The notes below the pieces were generated by a model. It worked only from the letters and a program-made list of their open reading frames with translations, made no database searches and was not told the DNA's origin. A DNA stretch of 64,000 bases, taken from the NCBI GenBank assembly GCA_038121105.1, contig JAYONB010000001.1:186001-250000 (forward strand). The letters are read 5' to 3'. The translations under genes were made by a program, and so were the position numbers. Below are positions 17,308 through 26,306 of the stretch, in pieces. Positions within the stretch are counted from its first letter, which is position 1; each line of letters starts with the position of its first letter. The DNA is from CALJDF01 sp038121105 (GTDB lineage Bacteria > Pseudomonadota > Alphaproteobacteria > SHVP01).

Positions 17308-18788
17308 CCGGCAAGTCGAGTAAAGGCGCCTTCAGTTCCTTTCCCCCCACGGCCGACAGCGATCATTTTCACGAAGAATGCGGCGTCTTCGGCATTTTCG
17401 GCCACGAGGATGCCGCCGCGCATACCGCCCTCGGCCTCCACGCGTTGCAACACCGCGGCCAAGAGGCCGCAGGGATTGTTTCCTTCGACTCCCGCCAATT
17501 TCATGCCGAACGATCCCTTGGACACGTCGGCGATCACTTCAGTTCCGAGGACGTCATCGCCCGCCTGCCAGGGCAATCGGCAATCGGGCACAATCGATAT
17601 TCGACAACCGGCGAAACCGCACTCCGCAACGTCCAGCCGCTATTCGCGGAATTCGCCTTCGGCGGCCTTGCCGTTGCGCACAACGGCAACCTGACCAACA
17701 GTCACACATTGCGCCGCCGGTTGGTCCAACAGGGCTGCATATTTCAGTCCACCATGGACACCGAGGTGATCATCCACTTGATGGCGACCAGCCGGTATCA
17801 CCAAGTTGTTGACCGGGTCGTCGATGCGTTGCGCCAGGTCGAAGGGGCGTACTCCGCGGTGGCGCTATGCGACGGCATGTTGATCGGTGTGAGGGATCCG
17901 ATGGGCGTCCGACCCTTGATCATTGGCGAAATCGACGGTGCGACGATCCTGACGTCGGAGTCCTGCGCGCTCGACATCATCGGCGCCACTTTCGTCCGCG
18001 ACATAGAGCCCGGCGAGATGGTCGTCGTGGACAAGGATGGGATTAATAGCATCCGTCCCTTCCCGGCCGCCCATAGTCGGTTCTGCGTGTTCGAGTATGT
18101 TTACTTTGCCCGCCCCGACAGCGTGGTTGAGGGCCGGAGCGTTTACGAAGCGCGTAAGCGGATCGGTGCCGAACTTGCAACCGAAGCCCCGGTCGACGCC
18201 GACGTGGTCATCCCGGTCCCAGACTCAGGTGTTCCCGCTGCCATGGGTTACGCGGCAAAAGCCGGCATACCGTTCGAGCTCGGCATCATCCGCAACCACT
18301 ATGTCGGGCGGACGTTTATCGAACCCGGGGAGCAAATCCGACATCTGGGCGTCAAACTGAAACACAACGCTAATCGGGCTTTAGTGGACGGAAAACGCGT
18401 CATTCTGGTGGACGACTCGATCGTCCGCGGTACGACATCGGTCAAGATTGTCGAGATGGTGCGTCAGGCTGGCGCCGCCGAAGTCCATATGCGCATCGCC
18501 TCGCCACCGACGACACATTCGTGTTTCTACGGCGTTGACACCCCCGAGCGAAGCAAGCTCTTGGCCGCCAATCATGAAATCGATGGCATGCGGGATTTTA
18601 TCGGCGTGGACACGCTGGCTTACGTTTCGGCAGACGGCCTATATCGCGCGATGGGCGAAGACCGTCGTAATCCCAAGGCACCGGTTTTTTGCGACGCCTG
18701 CTTCACGGGCGACTATCCCATCGCGTTGGTGGATCAAGTGGGCGGCGACAACGTCGCGCAATTGTCTCTCCTAGCCGAACGGCGCTAG
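17304..18788 (+). CDS. purF: Amidophosphoribosyltransferase
   Basis: A 494-residue enzyme of the first committed step of purine synthesis, making phosphoribosylamine from PRPP and glutamine. A 25-residue leader precedes the N-terminal nucleophile Cys26 in ECGVFGIFG, so propeptide cleavage is expected. The glutaminase part includes GHNRYSTTG and AHNGNLTN, and the PRPP loop is VILVDDSIVRGTT. Cysteines suitable for an iron-sulfur cluster occur near the end (FCDACF). It is coupled to cvpA and followed closely by an SDR gene. Confidence 0.97.
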   Translation: MTGKSSKGAFSSFPPTADSDHFHEECGVFGIFGHEDAAAHTALGLHALQHRGQEAAGIVSFDSRQFHAERSLGHVGDHFSSEDVIARLPGQSAIGHNRYSTTGETALRNVQPLFAEFAFGGLAVAHNGNLTNSHTLRRRLVQQGCIFQSTMDTEVIIHLMATSRYHQVVDRVVDALRQVEGAYSAVALCDGMLIGVRDPMGVRPLIIGEIDGATILTSESCALDIIGATFVRDIEPGEMVVVDKDGINSIRPFPAAHSRFCVFEYVYFARPDSVVEGRSVYEARKRIGAELATEAPVDADVVIPVPDSGVPAAMGYAAKAGIPFELGIIRNHYVGRTFIEPGEQIRHLGVKLKHNANRALVDGKRVILVDDSIVRGTTSVKIVEMVRQAGAAEVHMRIASPPTTHSCFYGVDTPERSKLLAANHEIDGMRDFIGVDTLAYVSADGLYRAMGEDRRNPKAPVFCDACFTGDYPIALVDQVGGDNVAQLSLLAERR

Positions 18789-18793
18789 TTCCG

Positions 18794-19498
18794 TTGAAGG
18801 GTCGGCTCGAGAATAGAATTGCGCTCGTGACGGGCGCATCACGCGGCATCGGTGCCGCCGTCGCCAAACGATTCGCCGCCGAAGGCGCCCAGGTCGTACT
18901 TGTCGCGCGGACGCAAGGCGGCCTCGAAGAGGTTGACGACGCCATCCGCGAGTCCGGCGGCACTGCAACGCTCGTCCCACTGGACCTACAAGACTTCGAC
19001 GCCATCGACCGGCTGGCAGCCGTATTGGCTGAACGGTACGGCAAGCTCGACATTCTGGTGGGGAACGCGGCCATCCTCGGCGCCCTCAGCCCAATGAGCC
19101 ATTACGAACCCAAGACGTGGCAGCAGGTTATGGACATCAACCTTAACGCCAATTGGCGCCTCATTCGCGATTTCGACGCGCTGCTGCGGGAATCCGATGC
19201 AGGCCGGGCGATGTTCGTGACATCGGGTGTCGTGCGGCGCATTCGCGCCTATTGGGGCCCCTATGCGGCCAGCAAGGCTGCCTTGGAGAACATGGTGCTG
19301 GGTTGGGCGGCGGAACTTTCCAAAACCAACGTGCGGGCAAACGTAATAGACCCCGGACCGGTGCGAACAGGCATGCGTCGACAGGCCTACCCTGGCGAAG
19401 ACGCGAACAAGAACCCCGCCCCGGACAAGATTACGGACGCGTTCGTGTCCCTTGCCGAACCGGGCTGCCTCAAGAACGGTGAGATAGTTCAGATCTAA
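18794..19498 (+). CDS. Short-chain dehydrogenase/reductase
   Basis: About 234 residues. The Rossmann motif TGASRGIG is near residues 13-20, NAAIL replaces the usual NNAG, and a YAASK catalytic tetrad segment lies near the middle. The frame is open into purF, so the start was placed at a TTG six bases after the purF stop, giving MKGRLENRIALVTGAS; this is the least certain part. Homologues commonly sit directly after purF in alphaproteobacteria. The physiological substrate is unknown. It ends 2 bases before the convergent der stop. Confidence 0.8.
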   Translation: MKGRLENRIALVTGASRGIGAAVAKRFAAEGAQVVLVARTQGGLEEVDDAIRESGGTATLVPLDLQDFDAIDRLAAVLAERYGKLDILVGNAAILGALSPMSHYEPKTWQQVMDINLNANWRLIRDFDALLRESDAGRAMFVTSGVVRRIRAYWGPYAASKAALENMVLGWAAELSKTNVRANVIDPGPVRTGMRRQAYPGEDANKNPAPDKITDAFVSLAEPGCLKNGEIVQI

Positions 19499-19500
19499 AA

Positions 19501-20871
19501 CTAAGCGCGTTTCTTCGCGTAGGGGTTCTCGCCTTTTCGCATCACAAGGCGCACCGGCACACCGACCAAGTCAAAATGTTCACGCAGATCGTGTGCTAGG
19601 TACCGTTCGTAGCTTGATGGCAGATCCTCAGGACGGCTGCAAAAGATCACGAATGTCGGTGGGCGGGCCTTTGCTTGGGTCGCATAGCGCAATTTGATTC
19701 GGCGTCCAGAGACGGCCGGCGGCGGGTGCTTCTCGGTCGCCTCCGCCAACCACCGATTCAGCGCAGCGGTCGGCACCCGAAAGTTCCATCTGGCATGGAC
19801 ATCGCGAACGGCGGGCAGCAACTTGCGGATACCGTCGCCAGTCAGCGCCGAAATCGTCACGACCGGAAGGCCACGCACTTGGGGCAGCGATCGTTCTAGG
19901 CGGTCGGCGACCTGCCGCCGCGCAGCCTCGCGATCATCCGGCAAATCCCATTTGTTTAAGGCAACGAGGAGCGCACGCCCCTCTTCAACGGTCCGTCGCG
20001 CGATCGTAAGGTCCTGTTTATCCAGCCCTTCTGTCGCGTCGAGAACCAGCAAGACTACCTCGGAGAAATCGACCGAGCGTTTAGCGTCGGCGACGGCGAG
20101 TTTCTCGAGCCCATCTCCGATCCGCGCACGCCGCCGTTGGCCCGCCGTGTCGGTTAGGACGATTCGCTGTCCCTCAACCTCCCATTCGACATCGATCGAA
20201 TCCCGCGTGATCCCAGCTTCCGGGCCGGTCAACACACGTTCCTCTCCGATCAAGCGGTTGAGTAATGTCGATTTTCCGACATTGGGACGGCCGACGATCG
20301 TGAGGTGAATCTCAGGACTTACGTCCGGTGCGGGTGTTTCGTCTTGTGCGACCGCACTCGGACCCTGTTCCTCGACGTCGCTCTGATATGGCGCAAGCGC
20401 CTCGGCCAACTCCACAAGCCCTTCACCATGCTCGGCCGACAGTGCCAAAGGGTCACCTAGGCCTAGCGAATAGGCCTCCGTGAGGCCGAGATGCGTCCGA
20501 TTGCCTTCGCATTTGTTGCCAACAAGGACGACCGGCTTGCCGCTCTCTCGGACAATCTGCGCGAAATGTTCGTCCATCGGGGTCACTCCCGCCCGCGCAT
20601 CGATCACAAAGAGCACGACCGTCGCACGACTTATGGCTTGTAGCGTCTGGTCCCGCATTCGCCCTTCTAAGACATGGTCGTCAACGTCATCCAAGCCTGC
20701 GGTATCCATGATCTCGAAAGTGAGCGCACCGATGCTGCCCGTCGCGCGTCGCCAGTCGCGGGTGACCCCAGGAGTGTCGTGGACAATCGCTAGACGTCGC
20801 CCAGCAAGCCGGTTGAACAGCGTCGACTTGCCGACGTTCGGTCGACCGACAATTGCAACAGTGAAAGGCAT
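19501..20871 (-). CDS. der: Ribosome-assembly GTPase Der (EngA)
   Basis: A 456-residue protein with two tandem GTPase domains and a C-terminal KH-like domain. The first P-loop GRPNVGKS is at 9-16 and a second identical P-loop (GRPNVGKST) lies near residue 190. Each is followed by a DTAG switch II and an N/TKxD-type base-recognition motif (NKCE, NKWD). Der acts in 50S subunit maturation. The frame is open upstream into bamB, but the ATG at 20871 with GGTGAG upstream gives the standard N-terminus. It starts 4 bases after the bamB stop; bamB-der is a classic pair. Confidence 0.97.
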   Translation of the reverse strand: MPFTVAIVGRPNVGKSTLFNRLAGRRLAIVHDTPGVTRDWRRATGSIGALTFEIMDTAGLDDVDDHVLEGRMRDQTLQAISRATVVLFVIDARAGVTPMDEHFAQIVRESGKPVVLVGNKCEGNRTHLGLTEAYSLGLGDPLALSAEHGEGLVELAEALAPYQSDVEEQGPSAVAQDETPAPDVSPEIHLTIVGRPNVGKSTLLNRLIGEERVLTGPEAGITRDSIDVEWEVEGQRIVLTDTAGQRRRARIGDGLEKLAVADAKRSVDFSEVVLLVLDATEGLDKQDLTIARRTVEEGRALLVALNKWDLPDDREAARRQVADRLERSLPQVRGLPVVTISALTGDGIRKLLPAVRDVHARWNFRVPTAALNRWLAEATEKHPPPAVSGRRIKLRYATQAKARPPTFVIFCSRPEDLPSSYERYLAHDLREHFDLVGVPVRLVMRKGENPYAKKRA

Positions 20872-20875
20872 GATC

Positions 20876-22216
20876 TCACCGGTAGGCGACGAGCGCGCCA
20901 TCGTCGGTGAAGAAGAAAAGAGATTCTGCAGCCAACACCGGGGGAAGGAAGACCGCGTCGGACAGGCGAAGACTTCCCAACATCTTCCCGGTGTAGGGCG
21001 ACACCGCCACCGCATCGCCGGTCGACGAGACGATAATCAGACGGTCGCTCCCAAGGACCGGGCCGCCCCATGAAATCGGATCCTCTAGTGTCTCTGGCTT
21101 GCGATAGCGCGGCAATTCGGTGACCCACCGAATCCGCCCATCCTGGCGGGAAAGCGCAATCAATTCGCTTCCCGATGTCACGAGATATAGGAAGTCTCCG
21201 GCGATCCACGGACTCCCCGAACCGGCGATGTCTTGGGTCCAAAGCCGCGCACCGCTGCTGAGGTCGTTGGCCACCATCCGGCCCGAATGCCCGACGGCAT
21301 ACACGGTGCCGCGGTCCACGATCGGGTGCCCATTGATGTCGGTAATCTCGCCGAGCGCCGTTGTCGGCCCGCCGCGAGAAAGATTATCGGTCCAAAGAAT
21401 CTGACCGTTGTTGGCGCGAAGCGCGATGAGCTCGCCGGATGAATAGGGCACCACCACAATCCCATCCGCCACGGCTGGCGCACCGGCGCCAACCAGGCCG
21501 GCGGTTTCCGCGATGCCAACGTGGTTCCAGATAATTGAACCGTCTTCCGCCCGCACGCCGAAGGTCTGATTGTCATTGGACACAACAAACAAGAAATCGC
21601 CCGCCACAGTCGGGGGGCTGGCCAGCGGCACATTCAACGGCGTTCGCCAGACCTGGGCGCCATTGGCAGCCGCCAATGCAATGACGTCACCATACCCGGA
21701 GGTCACAAAAAGGGTCTCTCCGGCCAACGCAAGCCCACCCCCCAAAGCGCCCCGGCGCTCGCCTCTGGGCACCACATCGAAGCGCCAGAGACGTTTGCCC
21801 GACTGCAGGTCGTGCGCGACGACAAGGCCGTTAGCATCCATCGCCACAATGCGCCCGTCCCCGACGACCGGTGCCGCGGTGAGTCGCCGGTCACGCGACG
21901 ACCCCGCGCCGACATTGACCCGCCATTGCCTTCTTGGCGACGCACCTATCGCCAGGTGGTGCATGGCTTTTGTTGCGCTGCCGCCGGTTTGCGGCCAGTC
22001 GGCATTGGCGAAGGGTCGCGGCAGCCGGACTTGCAGATCCTGAATACCGGGATCTGGCTCCAAAGTCTGTTCCAGCGATAGAACGGAAATCCGTTCGCCC
22101 TCAAGCGGTGGCGGAACATACGGCGAAAAGATACCGCAGGCCGACAGGAACGCGCTGAGCGCCACGAGAGGGCCGATGCCCCCCAGTTGCTTCAACGCTA
22201 ATGTGCCGATGGGCAT
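20876..22216 (-). CDS. bamB: BamB-like outer-membrane assembly lipoprotein (PQQ beta-propeller)
   Basis: About 446 residues. An N-terminal signal with the lipobox LSAC (Cys27 from the ATG at 22216) precedes repeated beta-propeller blades. These have WR/W-type motifs such as GKRLWRFD, GAQVWRTP, GQILWTDN and GARLWTQD. BamB supports the BAM complex in folding outer-membrane proteins. The frame extends to a TTG at 22258, overlapping the upstream gene, and a GTG lies at 22222; the start is therefore uncertain by about 14 residues. Position between a YfgM-like gene and der matches the yfgM-bamB-der order of many Proteobacteria. Confidence 0.9.
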   Translation of the reverse strand: MPIGTLALKQLGGIGPLVALSAFLSACGIFSPYVPPPLEGERISVLSLEQTLEPDPGIQDLQVRLPRPFANADWPQTGGSATKAMHHLAIGASPRRQWRVNVGAGSSRDRRLTAAPVVGDGRIVAMDANGLVVAHDLQSGKRLWRFDVVPRGERRGALGGGLALAGETLFVTSGYGDVIALAAANGAQVWRTPLNVPLASPPTVAGDFLFVVSNDNQTFGVRAEDGSIIWNHVGIAETAGLVGAGAPAVADGIVVVPYSSGELIALRANNGQILWTDNLSRGGPTTALGEITDINGHPIVDRGTVYAVGHSGRMVANDLSSGARLWTQDIAGSGSPWIAGDFLYLVTSGSELIALSRQDGRIRWVTELPRYRKPETLEDPISWGGPVLGSDRLIIVSSTGDAVAVSPYTGKMLGSLRLSDAVFLPPVLAAESLFFFTDDGALVAYR

Positions 22217-22238
22217 TGCCACAATCCGGCCCACCTTC

Positions 22239-22889
22239 CTAACTTTCCCCGCCAACAACTCCTAGGAGTTCCGCCGCGCGTGACCGAATTCCGCTAGGCG
22301 CCTCCGAATCGTCAACCAGAGCCTCCAAGAGCGTTCGAGCTTGCGCTACGTCACCGGCGCGAACCATGACAAGCGCCTGCATTTCCCGTGCTGAATAGCG
22401 CCAAGCGTTGCTATCCAGAACCAAAGGCCCGAGCCGCTGGAGCATTTCCTCGTTGCTCGCTTCGTCAAAGCTGTGCATCGCAGCGAGCAGGGCCCCGAGA
22501 TCACGAAGAATGCGATCCACGGCACCGTCCGTCGCAAGTTGATCGTAGACCGAGACCGCTTCGGCGGTGTTTCCGGCGCGAACGAGTGCGGCCGCCGCCT
22601 GAAGCCGCGCCAACGCGCGATATCCCGAACCCGAGTTCTCAGCCAATCGGTTGAAAGCCGTCGCGGCCTGCTCGGCAGCCCCTTCTCGGGCCATGACCAA
22701 CGCTTCCGAAAAGCGTTCCCCCTCCGCCTGGCGGCGGCTCTCGACGATGTTTTGCCAGGCAATCACCACGGCTGCGACCACAACGACCAGCACGATCGCC
22801 CCGATAACGTATTTGCCGAAGCGCGACCAAAGCTTGGCGTAGCGTTCTTGCCTGAGGTCTTCGTCGACTTCGCGAAAAATATCCGACAC
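22239..22889 (-). CDS. YfgM-like tetratricopeptide protein (SecYEG-associated family)
   Basis: A 216-residue protein. A cytoplasmic N-terminus (MSDIFREVDEDLRQERY) leads to one membrane helix at about 28-46, followed by a periplasmic helical-repeat domain rich in alanine. This is the architecture of YfgM/TPR_21, a periplasmic chaperone-associated subunit of the Sec translocon in E. coli. The AGGAGACG site before the ATG is good. It lies just downstream of a terminator and upstream of bamB-der, so it probably heads that operon. Assignment rests on architecture and neighbours. Confidence 0.82.
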   Translation of the reverse strand: MSDIFREVDEDLRQERYAKLWSRFGKYVIGAIVLVVVVAAVVIAWQNIVESRRQAEGERFSEALVMAREGAAEQAATAFNRLAENSGSGYRALARLQAAAALVRAGNTAEAVSVYDQLATDGAVDRILRDLGALLAAMHSFDEASNEEMLQRLGPLVLDSNAWRYSAREMQALVMVRAGDVAQARTLLEALVDDSEAPSGIRSRAAELLGVVGGES

Positions 22890-22917
22890 GGACGTCTCCT
22901 AGCGGTGCATTACCGCC

Positions 22918-22942
22918 AAAAAAGGGGGCTAGAAAATAGCCC
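22918..22942 (-). terminator. Rho-independent terminator after the guaA operon
   Basis: Read on the minus strand: GGGCTA, a five-base loop TTTTC, TAGCCC, CC, then six T. It lies 83 bases beyond the stop of the small gene at 23025 and just before the YfgM-like gene, and so separates the guaA unit from yfgM-bamB-der. Confidence 0.75.
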
Positions 22943-23024
22943 GCACCCGACATCATAGCAAACGAGTGCTGGGCCAAAAAACCGGTGAGACCGAAAGACT
23001 TAGTCGCTTTGCCTCATAAAGAGA

Positions 23025-23369
23025 TTAGTGGTCGGCACGATGCAAGATGCTGTCGCCCAGATCCGTCTCGTAAGCCAAACCCGCCGGCGTCACCGCCATA
23101 TGGCTTGGGTAACCGGGGGCGGCAAGTCCCTTGCGCGCCAACGCGAGCCAAACAGCCGGGTTGTTCAGACCGGTCGCGTCGCTCGCCATCACAACCGCGT
23201 CACCGATGTGAAAGTGATTGCCGTGCGGGTCCGGCAGCCAGCGAAGGACGGTATTCCCCGTCTCGGGGTCGCCCGTCGCCACATCAGGCAGCCCGGCTAG
23301 GGTTTGTAGCAGGGTCAGGGTCTTGAGTTGAAGCTTGTTGAGTTTGAGCGGATTGCGCTTCGGCGGCAT
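23025..23369 (-). CDS. Small conserved protein of unknown function, downstream of guaA
   Basis: A 114-residue soluble protein that I do not recognise by function. It has a basic N-terminus (MPPKRNPLKLNKLQLKTL), then a region rich in Gly/His/Pro with PHGNHFHIGDAVV, and no signal peptide or membrane segment. The helix-like KLQLKTLTLLQTLAGL start could bind a partner or nucleic acid, but that is speculation. It begins 3 bases after guaA and is followed by a terminator, so it is the last gene of the guaA transcript and probably translationally coupled to it. Confidence 0.75.
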   Translation of the reverse strand: MPPKRNPLKLNKLQLKTLTLLQTLAGLPDVATGDPETGNTVLRWLPDPHGNHFHIGDAVVMASDATGLNNPAVWLALARKGLAAPGYPSHMAVTPAGLAYETDLGDSILHRADH

Positions 23370-23372
23370 CGT

Positions 23373-24920
23373 CTACTCCCACTCGATGGTGCCGGGAGGC
23401 TTCGACGTTACGTCGTAAACCACGCGGTTGATGCCGCGCACCTCGTTGATGATCCGGGTTGCAACACGGCCCAGGAATTCCGAGTCGAAGTGATAAAAAT
23501 CAGCTGTCATCCCGTCGGTCGACGTGACGGCGCGAAGACCACACACGTATTCGTAGGTACGATCGTCGCCCATGACGCCAACCGTGCGCACCGGCAGGAG
23601 AACAGCAAATGCCTGCCAAATCGCATCGTACAGGCCCGCTTTACGGATTTCCTCAAGGTAGATAGCGTCGGCGGCACGCAAGATTTCCGCTTTCTCGCGA
23701 GTAATCGCCCCGGGGATGCGGATGGCCAGCCCGGGCCCCGGGAACGGGTGGCGGCCGACTAAAGTCTCTGGAAGTCCGAGTTCTCGACCCAAGTCGCGGA
23801 CCTCGTCCTTGAACAATTCGCGCAGCGGCTCGACCAGATCCATGTTCATGCGCTCGGGCAATCCGCCGACGTTGTGGTGCGACTTGATCGTGACGCTGGG
23901 CCCACCGATGGCCGAAACCGACTCGATTACATCGGGATAAAGCGTTCCCTGCGCCAGGAAGTCGGCGCCACCGATTTTGCTCGCTTCTTCGTCAAAGACA
24001 TCAATGAACGTCGAACCGATGATCTTTCGTTTCTGCTCGGGGTCCGACACACCCTCGAGTTTGTCGATAAACAAATCGCCGGCATCGCGATGGACCAAGG
24101 AAATGTTGTAGTGCCCACGGAAAAGATCGACGACCTCCTCAGCCTCGTCCTTGCGCAGCAAGCCATGGTCGACAAAAACGCAGGTTAGTTGATCGCCGAT
24201 CGCTTCGTGCAGCAGGACGGCGACAACCGATGAGTCGACCCCACCGGACAACCCACAAATCACGCGCCCCTTTCCGACCTGGGCGCGTACCCGCTCGATC
24301 GCTTGTTTGCGGAATGCAGCCATCGTCCAGTCGCCGCCACATCCCGCAATCTTGTGTGTGAAGTTGGACAGCAACGCCGCACCATCCGGCGTGTGGACCA
24401 CCTCGGGATGAAACATCAGGCCGTAATAGTGCCTATCTTCGTTCGCAATGACGGCGAACGGCGCCCCCTCGCTGACTCCCACCACCTCGAACCCCTCGGG
24501 CAGTTGGATCACGCGGTCCCCGTGGCTCATCCAGACCTGGTGCCGGTCTCCCGGGGTCCAAATACCTTCGAAGAGCGCACTCTCTTTCTTGACTTCGGCA
24601 AACGCGCGTCCGAATTCCCGGTGGTTCGAGCTTTCCACCTCGCCGCCGAGTTGGGCCACCATCGTCATTTGCCCATAACAAATGCCTAGGACCGGAAGAC
24701 CGGACTCAAAGACAGCCTGTGGCGCCCGTGGCGTGTCCTCACCGGTGACCGAGGCCGGACCGCCGGACAGGATGATGGCCCGCGGATCGAGCGCCGCCAG
24801 GCCTTGCTCGGCGTTGTGGTAGGGAACGATTTCGCAATAGACGCCGCTCTCACGGACGCGGCGGGCGATGAGCTGGGTGAGTTGCGACCCGAAATCGACA
24901 ATTAGGACCTTATCGCTCAT
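23373..24920 (-). CDS. guaA: GMP synthase (glutamine-hydrolysing)
   Basis: A 515-residue enzyme converting XMP to GMP. The N-terminal class I amidotransferase has its nucleophile Cys81 in GICYGQM and the MFHPEV histidine/glutamate pair. The ATP-pyrophosphatase domain has the SGGVDSS P-loop near residue 224. The C-terminal dimerisation domain ends in the canonical DVTSKPPGTIEWE. With guaB 1.4 kb upstream on the same strand, and an RsmB-like gene between, both GMP-forming steps from IMP are encoded in one block. Confidence 0.98.
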   Translation of the reverse strand: MSDKVLIVDFGSQLTQLIARRVRESGVYCEIVPYHNAEQGLAALDPRAIILSGGPASVTGEDTPRAPQAVFESGLPVLGICYGQMTMVAQLGGEVESSNHREFGRAFAEVKKESALFEGIWTPGDRHQVWMSHGDRVIQLPEGFEVVGVSEGAPFAVIANEDRHYYGLMFHPEVVHTPDGAALLSNFTHKIAGCGGDWTMAAFRKQAIERVRAQVGKGRVICGLSGGVDSSVVAVLLHEAIGDQLTCVFVDHGLLRKDEAEEVVDLFRGHYNISLVHRDAGDLFIDKLEGVSDPEQKRKIIGSTFIDVFDEEASKIGGADFLAQGTLYPDVIESVSAIGGPSVTIKSHHNVGGLPERMNMDLVEPLRELFKDEVRDLGRELGLPETLVGRHPFPGPGLAIRIPGAITREKAEILRAADAIYLEEIRKAGLYDAIWQAFAVLLPVRTVGVMGDDRTYEYVCGLRAVTSTDGMTADFYHFDSEFLGRVATRIINEVRGINRVVYDVTSKPPGTIEWE

Positions 24921-24999
24921 CGTGGCCGGAACCTATCGGCTGGCAGCCGTAGAATCCAGCCTGTGGCGGCACGAAAAAGTAGGCTACGCAAATGCGGGT

Positions 25000-26283
25000 T
25001 CATGCCGACCGCCGCAGAGCCGCAATGAAGAACCCGTCAGTACCCGTCGACGCCGGGCTAAGGTCGACGTAAGGCCCCTGCCCTGGTCGTTCCCCGTCCA
25101 GAACGCTCGGCCACAGCGCGTCGACATCGACCAACTCGAAGCCGACTGTCTGCCGGAGAAAGGTCTCGACTCGGTCCGCGCCCTCTGACTGCAGCACCGA
25201 GCAGGTTGCGTAAACGAGCGTTCCCCCAGGGGCCGTCAGCGCCGAACCTTTCACTAGAATGTCGTCTTGTAACTTATTGTATTCATGAAGTTTTTCTTGA
25301 GAAATACGCCACCTAGCTTCCGGGCGGCGGCGCCAAGCCCCCGTGCCCGAACAGGGCACATCGAGGAGTACGCGGGCCGCTTCACCCAGCGGAATCTCGT
25401 CCTCCGCCAGAGAACAGGTGCGGACGTTGTTAACCCCAGCACGGGCCAATCGTGGCCCCAGGTTTCGCAGCCGCGTCGGTCCAGTATCGCACGCAATGAT
25501 CTCACCTAGGTCGCCCATCATGGCCGATAGGGCGAGGGTTTTTCCGCCAGCACCCGCGCAATAGTCCACCACGCGCTCACCTGGCCTTGCCCCAACCAGC
25601 GCGGCAACAATCTGAGATCCCTCGTCCTGAATCTCGATATCGCCTTCACGATACAGGGGGTGTGATTCGAGCCGTTTTAGGCCTGTGAGCCGAATGCCGA
25701 CCCTGGAGAACGGCGTGGCATGCGCCTCGAAACCGTCGGCGGCAAGTCGCGCCAGAACCGTGTCGCGATCGGCCTTCAAGGAGTTGACCCTAACGTCCAG
25801 CGGCGCGCGTTGGTTGAGCGCCGCCATTTCCGCCGCCAGATTGGGGCCGAAACGGCGTTCCAAGGCCCCATGCAACCATCCTGGATAGTTCCCGGCGACC
25901 GATGGCGGCGGCGCGCCGGATGGCGGCTGCCGCAATAGCTGAGCAACGGCCGATTCCTCAAGCTTTAACGGTTCGGGAGCGTGGTCGCTGCCATCGAAAA
26001 GGGCCGCGATTTCAGCATCGGGCACACCGCCGTCGACCAATTGGGCGATCACCATTAGGCGCACGTCACCAAGGCCCGCTCCGGCATGGGCCAAGCGCCA
26101 ATTCAGCCAAGCGTGATGACGCAAAACGGTATAGACAAGCTCGATGACGGCAGCACGGTCTTTCGATCCGGCATAGCGGCGCCGGCGAAAATAGGCGGCC
26201 ACGATTCGGTCCGCCGCGTCGCCGCCCGCATCGATTGCTTCGAGAACCTCAATGGCGGCTTGAATGCGCGGACCCGGCCTCAC
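25000..26283 (-). CDS. rsmB: RsmB/NOP-family RNA (cytosine-C5)-methyltransferase
   Basis: A 427-residue protein. An N-terminal NusB-like helical domain (about 1-140) precedes a SAM-dependent domain with DYCAGAGGKTLALSA and the two catalytic cysteines in DVPCSGTG and YATCSVLQ. RsmB methylates C967 of 16S rRNA in E. coli. The NusB-like domain supports RsmB, though alphaproteobacteria carry several paralogues, so the exact target is inferred. The GTG start at 26283 lies 23 bases after guaB and 79 bases separate it from guaA. Confidence 0.87.
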   Translation of the reverse strand: MRPGPRIQAAIEVLEAIDAGGDAADRIVAAYFRRRRYAGSKDRAAVIELVYTVLRHHAWLNWRLAHAGAGLGDVRLMVIAQLVDGGVPDAEIAALFDGSDHAPEPLKLEESAVAQLLRQPPSGAPPPSVAGNYPGWLHGALERRFGPNLAAEMAALNQRAPLDVRVNSLKADRDTVLARLAADGFEAHATPFSRVGIRLTGLKRLESHPLYREGDIEIQDEGSQIVAALVGARPGERVVDYCAGAGGKTLALSAMMGDLGEIIACDTGPTRLRNLGPRLARAGVNNVRTCSLAEDEIPLGEAARVLLDVPCSGTGAWRRRPEARWRISQEKLHEYNKLQDDILVKGSALTAPGGTLVYATCSVLQSEGADRVETFLRQTVGFELVDVDALWPSVLDGERPGQGPYVDLSPASTGTDGFFIAALRRSA

Positions 26284-26306
26284 CGTAGAATTGCCGCGTG
26301 GTCCGG